Source: Eutrigla gurnardus (Eukaryota; Chordata; Actinopteri; Perciformes; Triglidae). From it: a stretch of DNA of 64,000 bases. Positions 26,601 to 36,898 of this stretch are shown piece after piece. The first letter of the stretch is position 1; the number at the start of each line of letters is the position of its first letter. The stretch lies in the NCBI GenBank assembly GCA_963514095.1, contig OY741280.1, positions 10,917,947 through 10,981,946 on the forward strand. Direction: 5' to 3'. The notes below the pieces were generated by a model. The model saw nothing but the letters and a program-made list of their open reading frames with translations, was not told where the DNA came from and ran no database searches. A program made the translations under genes and the position numbers.

Positions 26601-29362
26601 TCCAAGGGCAGGTGAGAGATGCAAACACACATAAATGCATCATGTTTTTATGAAAGTTATTTGGGGCTGCTGGTATATTGTCGACCGTGTTCGTGTCGAT
26701 GCAGGACCCCCCTCCATGCTGCGGCCTTTTCCGACCATATCGAGTGCGTTTCCCTTCTGCTGAGCCACGGAGCTCAGGCAAACGTTGTGGACACACAAAC
26801 ACGCAGAACGCCGTTGATGATGGCAGCTCAAAACGGACAGACCAATACTGTGGGTCAGTACGCCCGCTGTCACGTATGTACACTGTTGGCCTTAGATTTC
26901 TAAACCTTTGACATGTAACCATGTCCACTCGTGTGTTACAGAGATGTTGGTGAGCAGTGCTAAAGCAGACTTCACACTACAGGATACAAAAAGGAACACA
27001 GCATTACACCTGGCTTGCAGCAAGGTAAAAAAAACAAAAACATTCATAGTGATAGGAAATGCTTTTTTATTCATTGGACATGGTGAGTTATGGATGTCAA
27101 CGTGTCATCAAGGATATCTGATCAAAGGAAATAAAAATAATTACCTGTTCAGTATTGAACATCTGTTGGCTGGTGCATCGACCAATTACACATCTAAATA
27201 ATCGTTGATTTATTTATTTTTTATTGCTTTCCACAAAATACAATACAACAAACTGCATGTTAAAGAGAGTATGTACGATGGGTTCACATGTCAAATATAC
27301 AAAAACTTAATAAATATGAACAAGTCAAAGTGATTTTTTTTTCATATTGTGCAGGACATCTATGATCATATTGATTTTTAATGTTCAAATGTTGCTCTCT
27401 GTTCCTCTCAGGGTCATGAGACGAGTGCCTTGTTGATTCTGGAGAAGATCAGCGACAAAAACCTCATCAACTCCACCAATACTGCTCTCCAGACGTACGT
27501 ACTATTCCCAGGTGCAGGCAGAAATTCAGCCGTGCAGTGGAGTAATCTGCTATGTTCAGGCTGGATGTATCTAACATCTACCTTCATCCTTTTTCAGGCC
27601 CCTGCATGTAGCAGCCAGGAAGGGGTTGACAGTGGTGGTCCAGGAGCTGCTGGGGAAAGGAGCCAGTGTGTTAGCGGTGGACGAGGACGGTCTGTATCAC
27701 ACGGCTCACTATTCATACATACATACTATGAGAGTGAGATGTTTTTATGCCTCGATGCTGTTAACAGCTGTGGCACATCCGCCTGTCCTTCTCAATCGAT
27801 TACCTTTTTGACATACTCCCCTTCTTTCTGATTTCTACTATACATGACATTTTTCAACATGACTTTCTTATAACTTTTTTAAGATACTATCCTATGACTT
27901 TTTTTTCTTTTTTCAACACACTATACTATGAATTTTTTCAACATGTTTTTATATGACTTGATGACTTTTTGACATGCTGCCCAACATGATAGCATGCAGT
28001 CAAACTGTTATGTAATAATATACTATTTAACATACTATACTATGACTTTTTAACTTTTTTTTCCCGACATGCTATACTGTGACTTTTTCCGACAGACATT
28101 ACTATGACCTTTTTTTCCACATACTATACTTTTTCAACATACTATGTATGCTGGGCGGATGTGGCTCAGAGGTAGAGTGAGTTGTCTTCCAATCAGAAGA
28201 TCTGCGGTTCGAATCCTGGCTCCGCCACTCTGCATGCAGAAGTGTCATTGGGCAAGATACTGAACCCCCAGGAATGTAGTGTAAAGCGTCTTGCATAGCT
28301 AGTTAGCTAGAAAAGCGCTATATAAATGCAGGTCCATTCACCATTTATGACTTTTTTTCGACATGCTATACTATGACTTTTTTATGACTTTTTTTTCGAC
28401 ATGCTATAGTATGGCTTTTTTGAGACCTTTTTTTACATGCTATATACTATGACTTTTTTTTCGACATGCTATACCATGACTTTTTTTTCGACATGCTATA
28501 GTATGACTTTTTTATGACTTTTTTTCGACATGCTATAGTATGACTTTTTTATGACTTTTTTTCTACATGCTATACTATGACTTTTTTATGACTTTTTTTT
28601 CGACATGCTATAGTATGGCTTTTTTTGAGACCTTTTTTTACATGCTATATACTATGACTTTTTTTTCGACATGCTATACCATGACTTTTTTTTCGACATG
28701 CTATAGTATGACTTTTTTTTCGACATGCTATACTATGACTTTTTTATGACTTTTTTTTCGACATGCTATAGTATGGCTTTTTTGAGACCTTTTTTTACAT
28801 GCTATATACTATGACTTTTTTTTCGACATGCTATACCATGACTTTTTTTTCGACATGCTATACTATGACTTTTTTATGACTTTTTTTCGACATGCTATAG
28901 TATGGCTTTTTTGAGACCTTTTTTTACATGCTATAATATGACTTTTTTATTATTTTTTTTCGACATGCTATACTATGACTTACAAACTTTTTGCTATACC
29001 ATGCGGCTGTAACTCTCGGTAGTAGTAGTCGTTCTAATCCTCTCGCTCCTCTCTTATCCCTAGGTTACACTCCAGCTCTGGCCTGTGCTCCCAACCGTGA
29101 TGTGGCCGACTGTCTGGCACTCATCCTCAACTCCATGATGCCCACTTCCCCTATGGTTACCATAGCAGCTTTGCCTCAACATTCTCTTACTCAGACAGTC
29201 ATTAACCAACACCCCACCAATAACCATGTCTCCAAAGGCGTGGCCTTTGACACCCCTCTCCTTCTGAGGCCTGACCATGTTTCCTACTGCAGACCGGAGC
29301 GGCCGCTGTCATCTCTCACTGGGGATAATGAACTGAATGACTCAGATTCAGAGACATACTGA
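12342..29362 (+). CDS. ankrd28: Ankyrin-repeat regulatory subunit of protein phosphatase 6 (ANKRD28)
   Basis: Twenty-nine coding exons, all in frame: 12342-12368, 18673-18756, 19546-19624, 20924-20994, 21474-21674, 21751-21838, 22017-22159, 22298-22405, 22489-22593, 23125-23203, 23294-23408, 23624-23706, 23788-23851, 24039-24107, 24243-24383, 24476-24587, 24753-24779, 25107-25181, 25306-25507, 25619-25706, 25817-25934, 26028-26244, 26353-26440, 26528-26611, 26705-26853, 26942-27024, 27412-27494, 27598-27689, 29064-29362. Product 1057 residues, close to human ANKRD28 (about 1053). It opens MAVLKIQDQ, then is almost wholly ankyrin repeats of the TPLHAAA type (about 27), and ends DELNDSDSETY-like (here NELNDSDSETY). 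That tail separates ANKRD28 from ANKRD44 and ANKRD52. ANKRD28 scaffolds the PP6 holoenzyme and affects focal adhesion signalling. Which fish duplicate (a or b) cannot be told here. A second start exon is listed separately. Confidence 0.95.
14074..14200 (+). mobile_element. Degraded tRNA-derived SINE
   Basis: In ankrd28 intron 1. An A-box-like ggctcagggggtagcg and a damaged B-box (agttgaattcc) are followed by the body phrase aagtgtctttgggcaaga. The copy at 28153-28347 shares this phrase, so both belong to one fish tRNA-SINE family. The 3' limit is approximate. Confidence 0.65.
14569..14599. repeat. CA microsatellite
   Basis: Uninterrupted CA run in ankrd28 intron 1. Confidence 0.9.
16540..16567. 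repeat. GT microsatellite upstream of alternative ankrd28 exon
   Basis: GT run about 420 bases before the alternative first-exon ATG at 16986, inside the presumed second promoter region. Confidence 0.85.
16986..17141 (+). CDS. ankrd28: Probable alternative first coding exon of ankrd28
   Basis: ATG-initiated open frame of exactly 52 codons (156 bases) ending at a gtgaga donor. It is in phase 0, so it joins ankrd28 exon 2 (18673) without a frame break. The encoded start MRSERASRVCIVVLEEVEED is followed by a Pro/Ser-rich stretch (SSSPPPPRPKSS) and a basic RRSHHASRRAAAQEEK end. It would replace the nine-residue MAVLKIQDQ start with a 52-residue disordered leader. The ATG is in the first third of the exon, with a GC-richer, purine-rich leader before it (16720-16985). 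That this exon is used is inferred from frame, donor and composition; I have no transcript evidence. Confidence 0.6.
19781..20080. mobile_element. hAT-like non-autonomous element (MITE)
   Basis: 300-bp element in ankrd28 intron 3. The left terminus tagtggtggga and right terminus tcccacctcta are inverted repeats matching at 10 of 11 positions. Flanks acatccgt and acattcat match at 6 of 8, as for an old 8-bp target duplication. The interior is AT-rich with paired acgattc/atcgat words and has no open frame. Terminal form and 8-bp duplication point to the hAT superfamily. Confidence 0.65.
20607..20641. repeat. GT microsatellite
   Basis: Uninterrupted GT run in ankrd28 intron 3, downstream of the hAT-like element. 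Confidence 0.9.
27850..28990. repeat. AT-rich minisatellite in ankrd28 intron 28
   Basis: Tandem array of a roughly 26-30 bp unit built on atgactttttttcgacatgc followed by tatac or tatag. The left third is diverged; the right part (about 28348-28990) is well conserved. A variant block with atggcttttttgagacc recurs at 28411, 28615, 28773 and 28902, giving a higher-order pattern with shrinking spacing (204, 158, 129 bases). A SINE interrupts the array at 28153-28347. Confidence 0.88.
28153..28347 (+). mobile_element. tRNA-derived SINE inside the minisatellite
   Basis: The head is tRNA-like: A box tggctcagaggt at 28162 and an intact B box ggttcgaatcc at 28206. The body contains agtgtcattgggcaagata and the end is agcgctatataaatgcaggt. 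Minisatellite units lie on both sides, so it inserted into the array or the array grew around it. The same family is seen at 14074. Confidence 0.8.
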
Positions 29363-29526
29363 GGATATACCTGCTATTGGACAGAGCCCCACACTACTGG
29401 CAAGCTAGCCAGCCACTCAGGAGCCTTAATAGATCACTGATGAGGAACTAAAAGAGAGAAAAGAGAAAGAAAATAGAGCCAGTTAGCAGATATTTTTAGG
29501 TAAGCCCTTGTTGTAAACCAGTTTCA

Positions 29527-29547
29527 TTTTTTTTTTTTTTTTTTTTT
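29527..29547. repeat. Poly(T) tract in ankrd28 3' UTR
   Basis: Run of about 20 T shortly after the ankrd28 stop codon, within the presumed 3' UTR. Confidence 0.8.
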
Positions 29548-30172
29548 AAGGCGCATACCTATGGGGTTAAAATAATGTACTTAAATATAGAATAATGTCA
29601 ATACACACTACATTTATTTCAGACAGCATCACTGTATGGTCAGTAGGCCCGTGTCTTTTTAAATTTAAAGAATGTTTTGCTCCTACTCTTTGCTGATATT
29701 TTCTGGAGTGGTTTTAAGTCTTTTTAAAAAATGACTTCAATTATTTATAGATGTGCATCTACTGGAGAAAAGGACTGCTTATTTGGCACGATTGTCTAAA
29801 GAAAAAACAGTGAGACAATGCTATGGGACCAGGAGATTGATTACTGTTTTCCCTGCTGTACTTGAGTTTTTATTCATGGCAGACACTGGTAGCTGTCACC
29901 CATGCACATTGCTAAGGCTGAGTCATTGTTATTGAACCACTTTTCATTTCCTAGGGGAGGAAGTTATTATTTAATCGGATATTCAAATGGGCGACTGAAT
30001 CCATGGGAACTGGTAAGGACAGCGGGCGGATGTAAAATCAGTTAACTGTATGGTTGGTCCAGGAGTCAGTTGATCAATGACCCAAATGAGTGGCTCAAGG
30101 AATTTTTAACTTGCAATGCTGTAACTTCTCGATGTCTGTGTACTATACTGGTAACGGGAAAATGACTGACAC

Positions 30173-30207
30173 TGTGTGTGTGTGTGTGTGTGTGCGTGTG
30201 TGTGTAT
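30173..30207. repeat. GT microsatellite in ankrd28 3' UTR
   Basis: GT run with one GC interruption, a few tens of bases before the first AATAAA candidate. Confidence 0.85.
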
Positions 30208-30243
30208 ATATGTGTGGGTGTGCGTGTGTGGGAGAGAGGAATG

Positions 30244-30249
30244 AATAAA
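30244..30249 (+). terminator. ankrd28 polyadenylation signal candidate
   Basis: AATAAA about 880 bases after the ankrd28 stop; a second candidate is at 30333-30338. Both are within 150 bases of the btd stop on the other strand, so the two 3' UTRs probably meet or overlap. Confidence 0.5.
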
Positions 30250-30386
30250 TATTGCCCTTTTAGGATCAAGCAACTTTCAGGCAAACGGTGAACGCTACTG
30301 GTGCAATGTTTGTAAAGATTAAGTAATGAACGAATAAACAGATTTGTTTTTGGTTTACTTTAGTTTGAATGTGACAGAAGACATGC

Positions 30387-32021
30387 TTATGCAGCAGAAT
30401 CATCATTACAGTCTTGGTCAGAGATTTGTTTTTTAAATGTCTTTGTATTTTTCCCAACGACACACCCATCGATTCCAAAACGGTTCACTCTTTGTCCAGG
30501 TGATACATTCGTCCGTCCGTACAGACAGGCAGTGACCAGCCCACCAGTCATGTTTGAGTGTTTCATGGTCACTCTGCCATCTGCAGCTGTTTCCAGATGC
30601 TCCGGCTGCTCCAGGACAAACTTGTGAGCCAAAACTGATGGGTACACATATCTGGTCCCAAACCTCCCCTCCAACAGAAAGTCCATTTTAGACTCGGCCT
30701 CAACCACTTCTTTTCCACAGGAATTGACGTCCAACGCTGCACAGCGGACTAGTGCACACACCTGCAACAGATGTATATTAAATGTGACAAGAGTCTCATA
30801 AAGCAGTTATATTATATATATTCTCATTCATACCTGCAGAGTGTAACGTCCGTTCACTGTGTGTGTTCCAGCAAATGCTCCCAATGCGTAGAGCTCTTTA
30901 CTGCTGCCCTGTGGTAGCCGGCGGTACTGAAGTAGACAGCAAAAGGTGCCACTACACACGTCCACTTTGCCTTCCGTCTCATTTAAGAGGACAAATGTGA
31001 ACGGGTCGTACATCATGGATGAGATGAAGGTGGTGGAGGAGGGAGGGACTGAAGCGGCAGTTTCAGGAGGAGGAGAATCAAAACAGCTTTCTTTGTGACA
31101 GTATCCAGAGTCTGTAGCTGTAGATGATGTGGGCTCACCACTAACCACAACGTCCTCCATGGCCACGCTCTGCTCAGCCCACAGCGGGTCTAAGACTGGC
31201 ACCCTGGCTACCAGCAGCCTGCCCTCCTCTGGGTCTCCGCTCTGGGCGTGGTGGTAGGTGGCAGAAAAAGGGGTGTGGATGCCACTTCCAGTCATTATCA
31301 GCTGGTCATTACGAATGTTGGCTGCTAGCAGGGTGACATTGGCACCTAAGCTGAACGCCCGCTGGAACTGGATCGTGTCCAGTAGAGGGAGTTGGTTCAT
31401 CCAGGCTGTGGGGTAGATCAGCTGACGCACACCCTAACAGGAGTTCGAGGAGAGGATGATGTGAGGAAAAGAGAGGACCAAACACAGGAATGTAGAGTCG
31501 GGTAAAGAATTTCAGTGGCTGCTTTTCTACCTTCTCCAACAGCGTAACGGTAGGCTCTTGAAACAGGATGTCAAAGCAGATGATGAGACCAAATCTTCCA
31601 GCAAAAGGTGTTTCAAACGTAACGATCTCAAGTTTCGGCGGCGTGTCGAAGGCCTCCTCAAAGTAGAGGTTGTGTTTATGGTAGCGTGCCACCAACATGC
31701 CATCAGACCTGTAATGAAAGAAGATTCTGTGAACAGTTTACTTTGGAAAAATATGTATCGTGTAGTTGCTGGATTCCAGCGAAACTACTTCTATATCCAG
31801 GTCTACACGGCACCTAAAAACCACGTTGGTGTTGAACTGCCAGTGTCCATCAGATGGGCAGGTGGAGGAGGGGTCGCTCTTCAGGGGGCAAGGCTGCAGG
31901 TCAGCCATGTTGGCCACCAGGTAGAGGTTGTAACGGCGAGCCATACAGCTCAACTGCTGGAGAACCTGTGAAACACCACCACACACTAATGTGATTAATA
32001 TTCACAGACCGGTCTATCTTA

Positions 32022-32079
<58 letters not shown>

Positions 32080-32894
32080 CTCAGTGTTGTTGTATTTGCC
32101 CGGCTCCGTACAGGGGTTCCAGCTCTCCTGTTGGGGGTCTGGAATGGTTTCTAGGTAGCCAGAGATGGAAGAACGGCTGAAGTTGAAACCCTGAAGACCA
32201 TCTTCGGGAAACACCAGTATCTGGGCACCCTGACCGAGGAAAGATTAAGTACAAAAGTGAGACAAGTGTGGTTACTGTCTGTATGAACTTTGTTACATTA
32301 AATATATTTCTTTCTGTCCACCTACACAGAAATGCAACCACTCCTGATGACAGTATTTATCTTTAATATTATATTGACTGTGCTTTTATGGCATTTGGGG
32401 CTTTAATTAAAGTGTTGAAGGCCAAATACAGTTAAACATTAACAATCATATGTAATAATGTTTCAGCAAAGAAAATATATAAATAGTATATATAATTTAT
32501 AAACGGTTAGGAAACATTGTTTGAAGAATTGAAGAATTTAATTTTGAAAGCTTTTCTTCTTCTCCATACTTCAAGCATATCTTCATGTCATCTTGAAGGA
32601 TATGGATACTGGTTGAGCAGTGTTGTTGTTCATGAGGAGAACCTTACATACCTGTTGAGCGGCCCGGGCGACCTGCTCCTCGTAGATATCCAGGTTTTTC
32701 TGCATGTGCTGCAGAGCAGCTTGACGGGACAGGGGGACATGTGGCTCCGGGTTCAGGATTACGTTGTGCTCATACACGGCAGCAACGTACGACGAGTCCG
32801 CAACGGCTTGGCCGACTGCTGACGTCAGGGAGAAACTGCCAAAAACGACGATGAACAAAAACATAATTTCTTTCCAGAGAGACGTGGCTGACAT
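30387..32894 (-). CDS. btd: Biotinidase
   Basis: Six exons in transcription order: 32652-32894, 32080-32229, 31814-31965, 31531-31708, 30834-31433, 30387-30761; 565 residues. An N-terminal hydrophobic segment (about 11-28) is a signal peptide. A second in-frame ATG at codon 11 could also start translation. The nitrilase-fold catalytic triad is present: Glu90 in FPEDG, Lys193 in YHKHNLYFE, Cys226 in IICFDILF. Biotinidase markers include VYEH near the start, YPTAWMNQLPLL, MTGSGIHTP and LQVCALVRC. The enzyme is secreted and frees biotin from biocytin. Vanins are the closest alternative, but these motifs and the neighbour ankrd28 favour BTD. The product is about 20 residues longer than human, mostly through a C-terminal tail ending DQDCNDDSAA. 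The gene is tail-to-tail with ankrd28 and head-to-head with dmac1. Confidence 0.94.
32023..32077. repeat. GT microsatellite abutting btd exon 2 donor
   Basis: On the btd strand this is a CA repeat that begins within a few bases of the 5' splice site after exon 2: the donor GT is directly followed by the ACAC run. Confidence 0.92.
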
Positions 32895-33284
32895 GACAGC
32901 GATTGTTTACACAAGGGGGGGTCTTGAAAGCCAAAAGTCCAACTCACGTTACTGACTCAGCAATTCCTGGTTTAGTGGTGATAAACTTCCACGGGATGGG
33001 ATTGTGTAGAAGAGGTAAATACAACTTTTATTTTGAAAATACAATACAGGAAACGGTAGGCACATAACGCGGAACCACTTTACAAATACGATGACCTTTC
33101 TATAGCCAGCATGAAGAGGACCTGAGAAAACGTTGTGTTTAATGTGAACGTATCGCTCAACGATACAAAACGGGTTCTGGAAACGGACTACGGTTTATTT
33201 CTCCATGTTTGTCTGACGCGTCCAAACGTGTTTGAGCAGGACGTGTGTTAGCATTAGCATTAGCACACATTGCCCTGTAGCACA
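32895..33284. promoter_or_regulatory. Bidirectional promoter interval btd/dmac1
   Basis: The btd ATG (reading left) and the dmac1 ATG (reading right) are only 390 bases apart. No TATA box is evident on either side. A shared bidirectional promoter is the simplest reading; transcription start sites are not determined. Confidence 0.6.
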
Positions 33285-33647
33285 ATGTCAACAGCGCCAG
33301 AGGCACCAGCGGGACCCGGAGACGCCCCCGTGTCACGGACCAGCCAGATGCTGAAGAACTGCTGGAGCTGTCGGGTCATCTCCGGCGGTGGTTTGGTCCT
33401 GTCCGGAGCGTACGTGTTCAACGCAGCCCGGAGGACGATGCGGCAAGGCGGACCTACCTCCATTGGCACGGTGGCGCAGATTACGTTTGCCGCTTGTAAG
33501 TTATCGAGCGCTCTGACTTTTTTAAACTGGGACAACAATCGTGTTTTTTAAGTAACCTGCAGAGCCGCGTGTTGTGTTTCAGGTTTGGCTGCGTGGGGAA
33601 TCGTTATCATCGCTGACCCGGTAGGAAAATCACAGAGGAAGACGTGA
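33285..33647 (+). CDS. dmac1: Distal membrane-arm assembly component 1 (complex I assembly)
   Basis: Two exons, 33285-33495 and 33583-33647, joined at a phase 1 intron; 91 residues, TGA stop. The start is a Pro/Ala-rich leader, then the family motif CWSCRV, a hydrophobic segment (VISGGGLVLSGAYVF), a basic turn (NAARRTMRQG) and a second hydrophobic segment ending WGIVIIADP with a basic tail. This fits DMAC1 (TMEM261), a small two-pass inner-membrane mitochondrial protein needed for the distal membrane arm of respiratory complex I. An upstream TTG in the same frame (33271) is not preferred over the ATG. It is head-to-head with btd. ATTAAA at 33774-33779 is a likely poly(A) signal. Confidence 0.88.
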
Positions 33648-33773
33648 AGAGCGTGAAATGCTGCGATGTTTCTGCAGATATTCATGGACAATACGACACC
33701 ATAGTTAAAGACTTGTGGGTGTGTGGCGAATGTGGGTGGACCGAGATAATGTTGAACGCTATCGATTGGTTGA

Positions 33774-33779
33774 ATTAAA
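33774..33779 (+). terminator. dmac1 polyadenylation signal (ATTAAA)
   Basis: ATTAAA about 130 bases after the dmac1 stop. Confidence 0.5.
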
Positions 33780-33982
33780 GACGTAAGAGGTCATATTTAA
33801 TGTATTTCTGTCATTTTTGACATTTAAAAAAATGTATGCAGAAATATACCTAAGAGCAAAAAGTTATTTTCAGGACTGAAAAAAAGTATCTATATCCAAC
33901 ACAATTTAATTTGAGTTATTTTGGGCATGCAGAGATATAAAATAACCACAACATTAAGGGGAGTGCAGTATAAGACATTTGC

Positions 33983-34122
33983 CAGGGTTCCCACAGGTCA
34001 GGGAATTTCTGAATATCAGGGATTTTTTTCCAGTCTTTTCCAGAGAGGGAATGTAAGGATATTTTATAATTTGTTGGTCATAGAATATCAGGGAGTTTTG
34101 TTTGTAGCATGTTTCCATTTGA
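33983..34122 (+). repeat. Unnamed dispersed repeat, copy A
   Basis: Begins cagggttcccacaggtcagg and runs to gtagcatgtttccatttg. Copy B lies inverted at 53870-54014 with the same order of words (cagggtt, ggaatttctg, agtcttttcca, ttttgtttgtagcatgttt). Lies between dmac1 and the snx13 3' end. Confidence 0.75.
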
Positions 34123-34129
34123 GTTGCCA

Positions 34130-36898
34130 TTTAAATGAATTAATGAATTTGACTTTAACAGTTTGAATCCTGATATTTAATAACTACATTGCATTTTACG
34201 TTACTGGCAGAGACCCGTTATTACAAGATAAATGGCAACAATCCTAACAGTGCTACAGTATTTCACAGGTATAATTACAGCTGTTATCATCTACTGTTTT
34301 GGCTCTTAGAAGTTGCATCTGTACTACTGATAAATTGTGATTTGTAGTGTTTAATATGTAGCTATTTATTTGGAAACTGCAACCTTACAATAACAAGGCT
34401 ACAATTGGTAAACCTTGTGCCTGCATTAAATGTAACACCCTCAAATTACACAGCAAGGAGGTTCTTCAATCAGGGATACTTCAGCCACATTAGTAGCCTT
34501 TCATTAACAGAGCAGCTACACCAAACCTGCAGATCTATACAAAGTACTGAAGACATCTTGTGGGTCAGTTAGTCTGAGTTATCTTTTATTAGTGTTATAC
34601 TGATTTGAGCACAATTGCTCACAAGGAAGAGTTTGATAAGCATGATGCAAAAAAACACCATAAAGTCATTTTCAGTCGCATAAAATGATCATGACATTCT
34701 GATTGAATTTTTTTTTTAGGTTAAAGAAAAATATGAAAATAGAGTTGACAGTACATTTAGGCACACTATTAACACATACTGTACACAGATATGCACAATT
34801 TCATTATTATAGATTCATAAATACTGGGGTTAAAAAAAAAAGAAAAAAAAGACAAGCCTTCCTGTAGGGAGAGATGTGCAGAAAGTTAGAAGTGACACCT
34901 CCTCCACCGTGGGAACAAAATATTCACCTCCTAGTAAGCGAGGCTCCAGTTCATGTCCTCCTACTCGGCCCAACAGAGTCCACCAGGGCTGCTCAGTGCA
35001 AGCAAATCAAAGCAGACGAGGGCGTTCCATCCAATGGCTGCAGCAGAATGGGGCTCCGTCCAGCCCATCGCCCTCCCACAGTTGCTACGGTAAGTGCTCA
35101 TTACAGGACATGGGTCCCTCCAGCTGTCAGTTAATAACAACAAAGATCTGTTCACACTCAACAGAACAGGCTTGAATGCATAAAACGCCACTTATGAGTT
35201 AAAAAGAAGCAGTTGTTTGAGGTTGCCTCTGAACTACTTTTAGCCCGACGAGCTAATCATCAGGCTGCGACACAGAAAACCCCCTGCCACTGCCCAATCG
35301 ACACCCAAAACACAGATTCTGTACGACTGGACGAGGGATAAGTGTAAAATACCCCCCCGCACACCAAAAACAAAACAAAAAACCTCAGACTTTTAAAACA
35401 AGTCTGTCAAATAAAAATTGTACTTTTACAACAACGGAATGTTAAGTTGTTGGGATAAGAAGACATTTCTGGGGAAGCTTCTTATGTTTCCTACTATTAA
35501 AACAATATGAATTACTTTGTTTTTTCAGTATACAATGATTCAAATGCACATGCATTAAAGAAAGAAAAAAATATTGCACAAAATTAAAGACATTTTTCTT
35601 TTAATAAAAGTGGATATATCTTTATCTTTATTTCCTTGTAACGTTCAGTCGAATGAAGGACAGCTACCTCTAGCGTGCGTATCCTGGTCAGTAACTGTAT
35701 ATAGTTTTAAGGCTGGTTCACTAGCTCACACTGGCACAGTTTCTGACTGAAGAGGGTTGCATCTTCGTGCTAAAAAACCACACGCTCACTCACACACACT
35801 CACACACACACACCCATTCACACAATTCTACACAAGCCAAAAACACTAGACCAGAGAGTACATTCTTTGATAGTGCGCTTGGACAGCCGGAGCTGAGCCT
35901 CCCACAACTGTAACACACTCCGGTGTGTCCTCACAGCCTCACCTTTGAGGTCGCTAAAGGTCGGCTTTGCATTCTCTTTCCTCACAAGATTAAGGATGTG
36001 AAGCACAATAAAGTTCAGAGTATTCCAACACCAAACTAGTGCGCACACACCAACGGAACAGCATGAGCTTTGGTCGTCACAGGCTATGACAGTAGCATTA
36101 AAGGGGATATGGATCTATTCTTCGAGGATTATGGGTGGTACAGACGATGTAACACTTTGGAAAGAAACAAAAAAAACACATCCTAATGTCTCAAGAGAGG
36201 CATTGAGGCTGGAAAAGATTCAGACAATAAAAATCTAAATCATCTCTTTCGACGCCTATTTGTTCAGTAACATTTTAAAAACCCAGTGCTATTGACATAT
36301 TTGGTTGCTATGAAAAATAATGTTTACAAGTGTGCAGCTTTTTGCAGATTAAATGTCTACAGCATGAGGGTACTGTTGCCTACAGCTGAGTGGCCAGGTC
36401 ACTGAGATGGTCGAGATGGCCAAAAGACAGAAGTGGGAGGGTAAGGCAAGGTGTGGGTCTATGCTATCTTCTCCTGCGGTTTAAAAATAATACAGTATTT
36501 GTGGTCTGCTCTCTGGACCAGGAGAAAGCAGCATTGACTGGCCCAATGCTAAACACAAGTAACAAGTCCAAAAAAGGAGGAGGAAACTAAAAGAAATGAC
36601 TGCCATGTCCAGTCTTGGTGCAAATTACAGTTATGCGTGAGTGTGTGTGTGTTTGTGTGAGTGTGTGAGAGAAGAGGGCAGAGTGTGTGTTGTTCATCCT
36701 TCAATTCTGTCTGGACAGAAATAATCAGCTCGATAATTGGAGTGTTTTGTACTGAAAAGAGTGTGTGAGGGAAGTGGAAGGGCAGAAATCACACACATAC
36801 CTCAACGTTCACATCAAGCCCCCCCACTCTCACTCTCTCAGCTCTCAAGTCTTTGTGTGTCTCGTCGGCCCATGTCCCGTCGCCTCGGTCCTCTCCTG
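34130..36898. other. dmac1-snx13 interval and snx13 3' UTR
   Basis: No supported gene. On the minus strand, AATAAA signals (plus-strand TTTATT) at 35627-35632 and 34585-34590 are candidate ends for snx13, giving a 3' UTR of about 1.3 or 2.3 kb. Short open frames here have no recognisable content. Confidence 0.45.

Noticed and set aside
28153..28230. A possible tRNA gene, from the A and B boxes
   Set aside because: The sequence continues into a SINE body and tail shared with the copy at 14074, so it is a tRNA-derived SINE, not a functional tRNA gene.
28567..28749. 60-codon open frame of FFSTCYTMTF-like repeats
   Set aside because: It is the minisatellite read in one frame.
34874..35175. Overlapping plus-strand frames of 86 and 99 codons
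   Set aside because: They lie in the presumed snx13 3' UTR, overlap each other in different frames and have no family resemblance.
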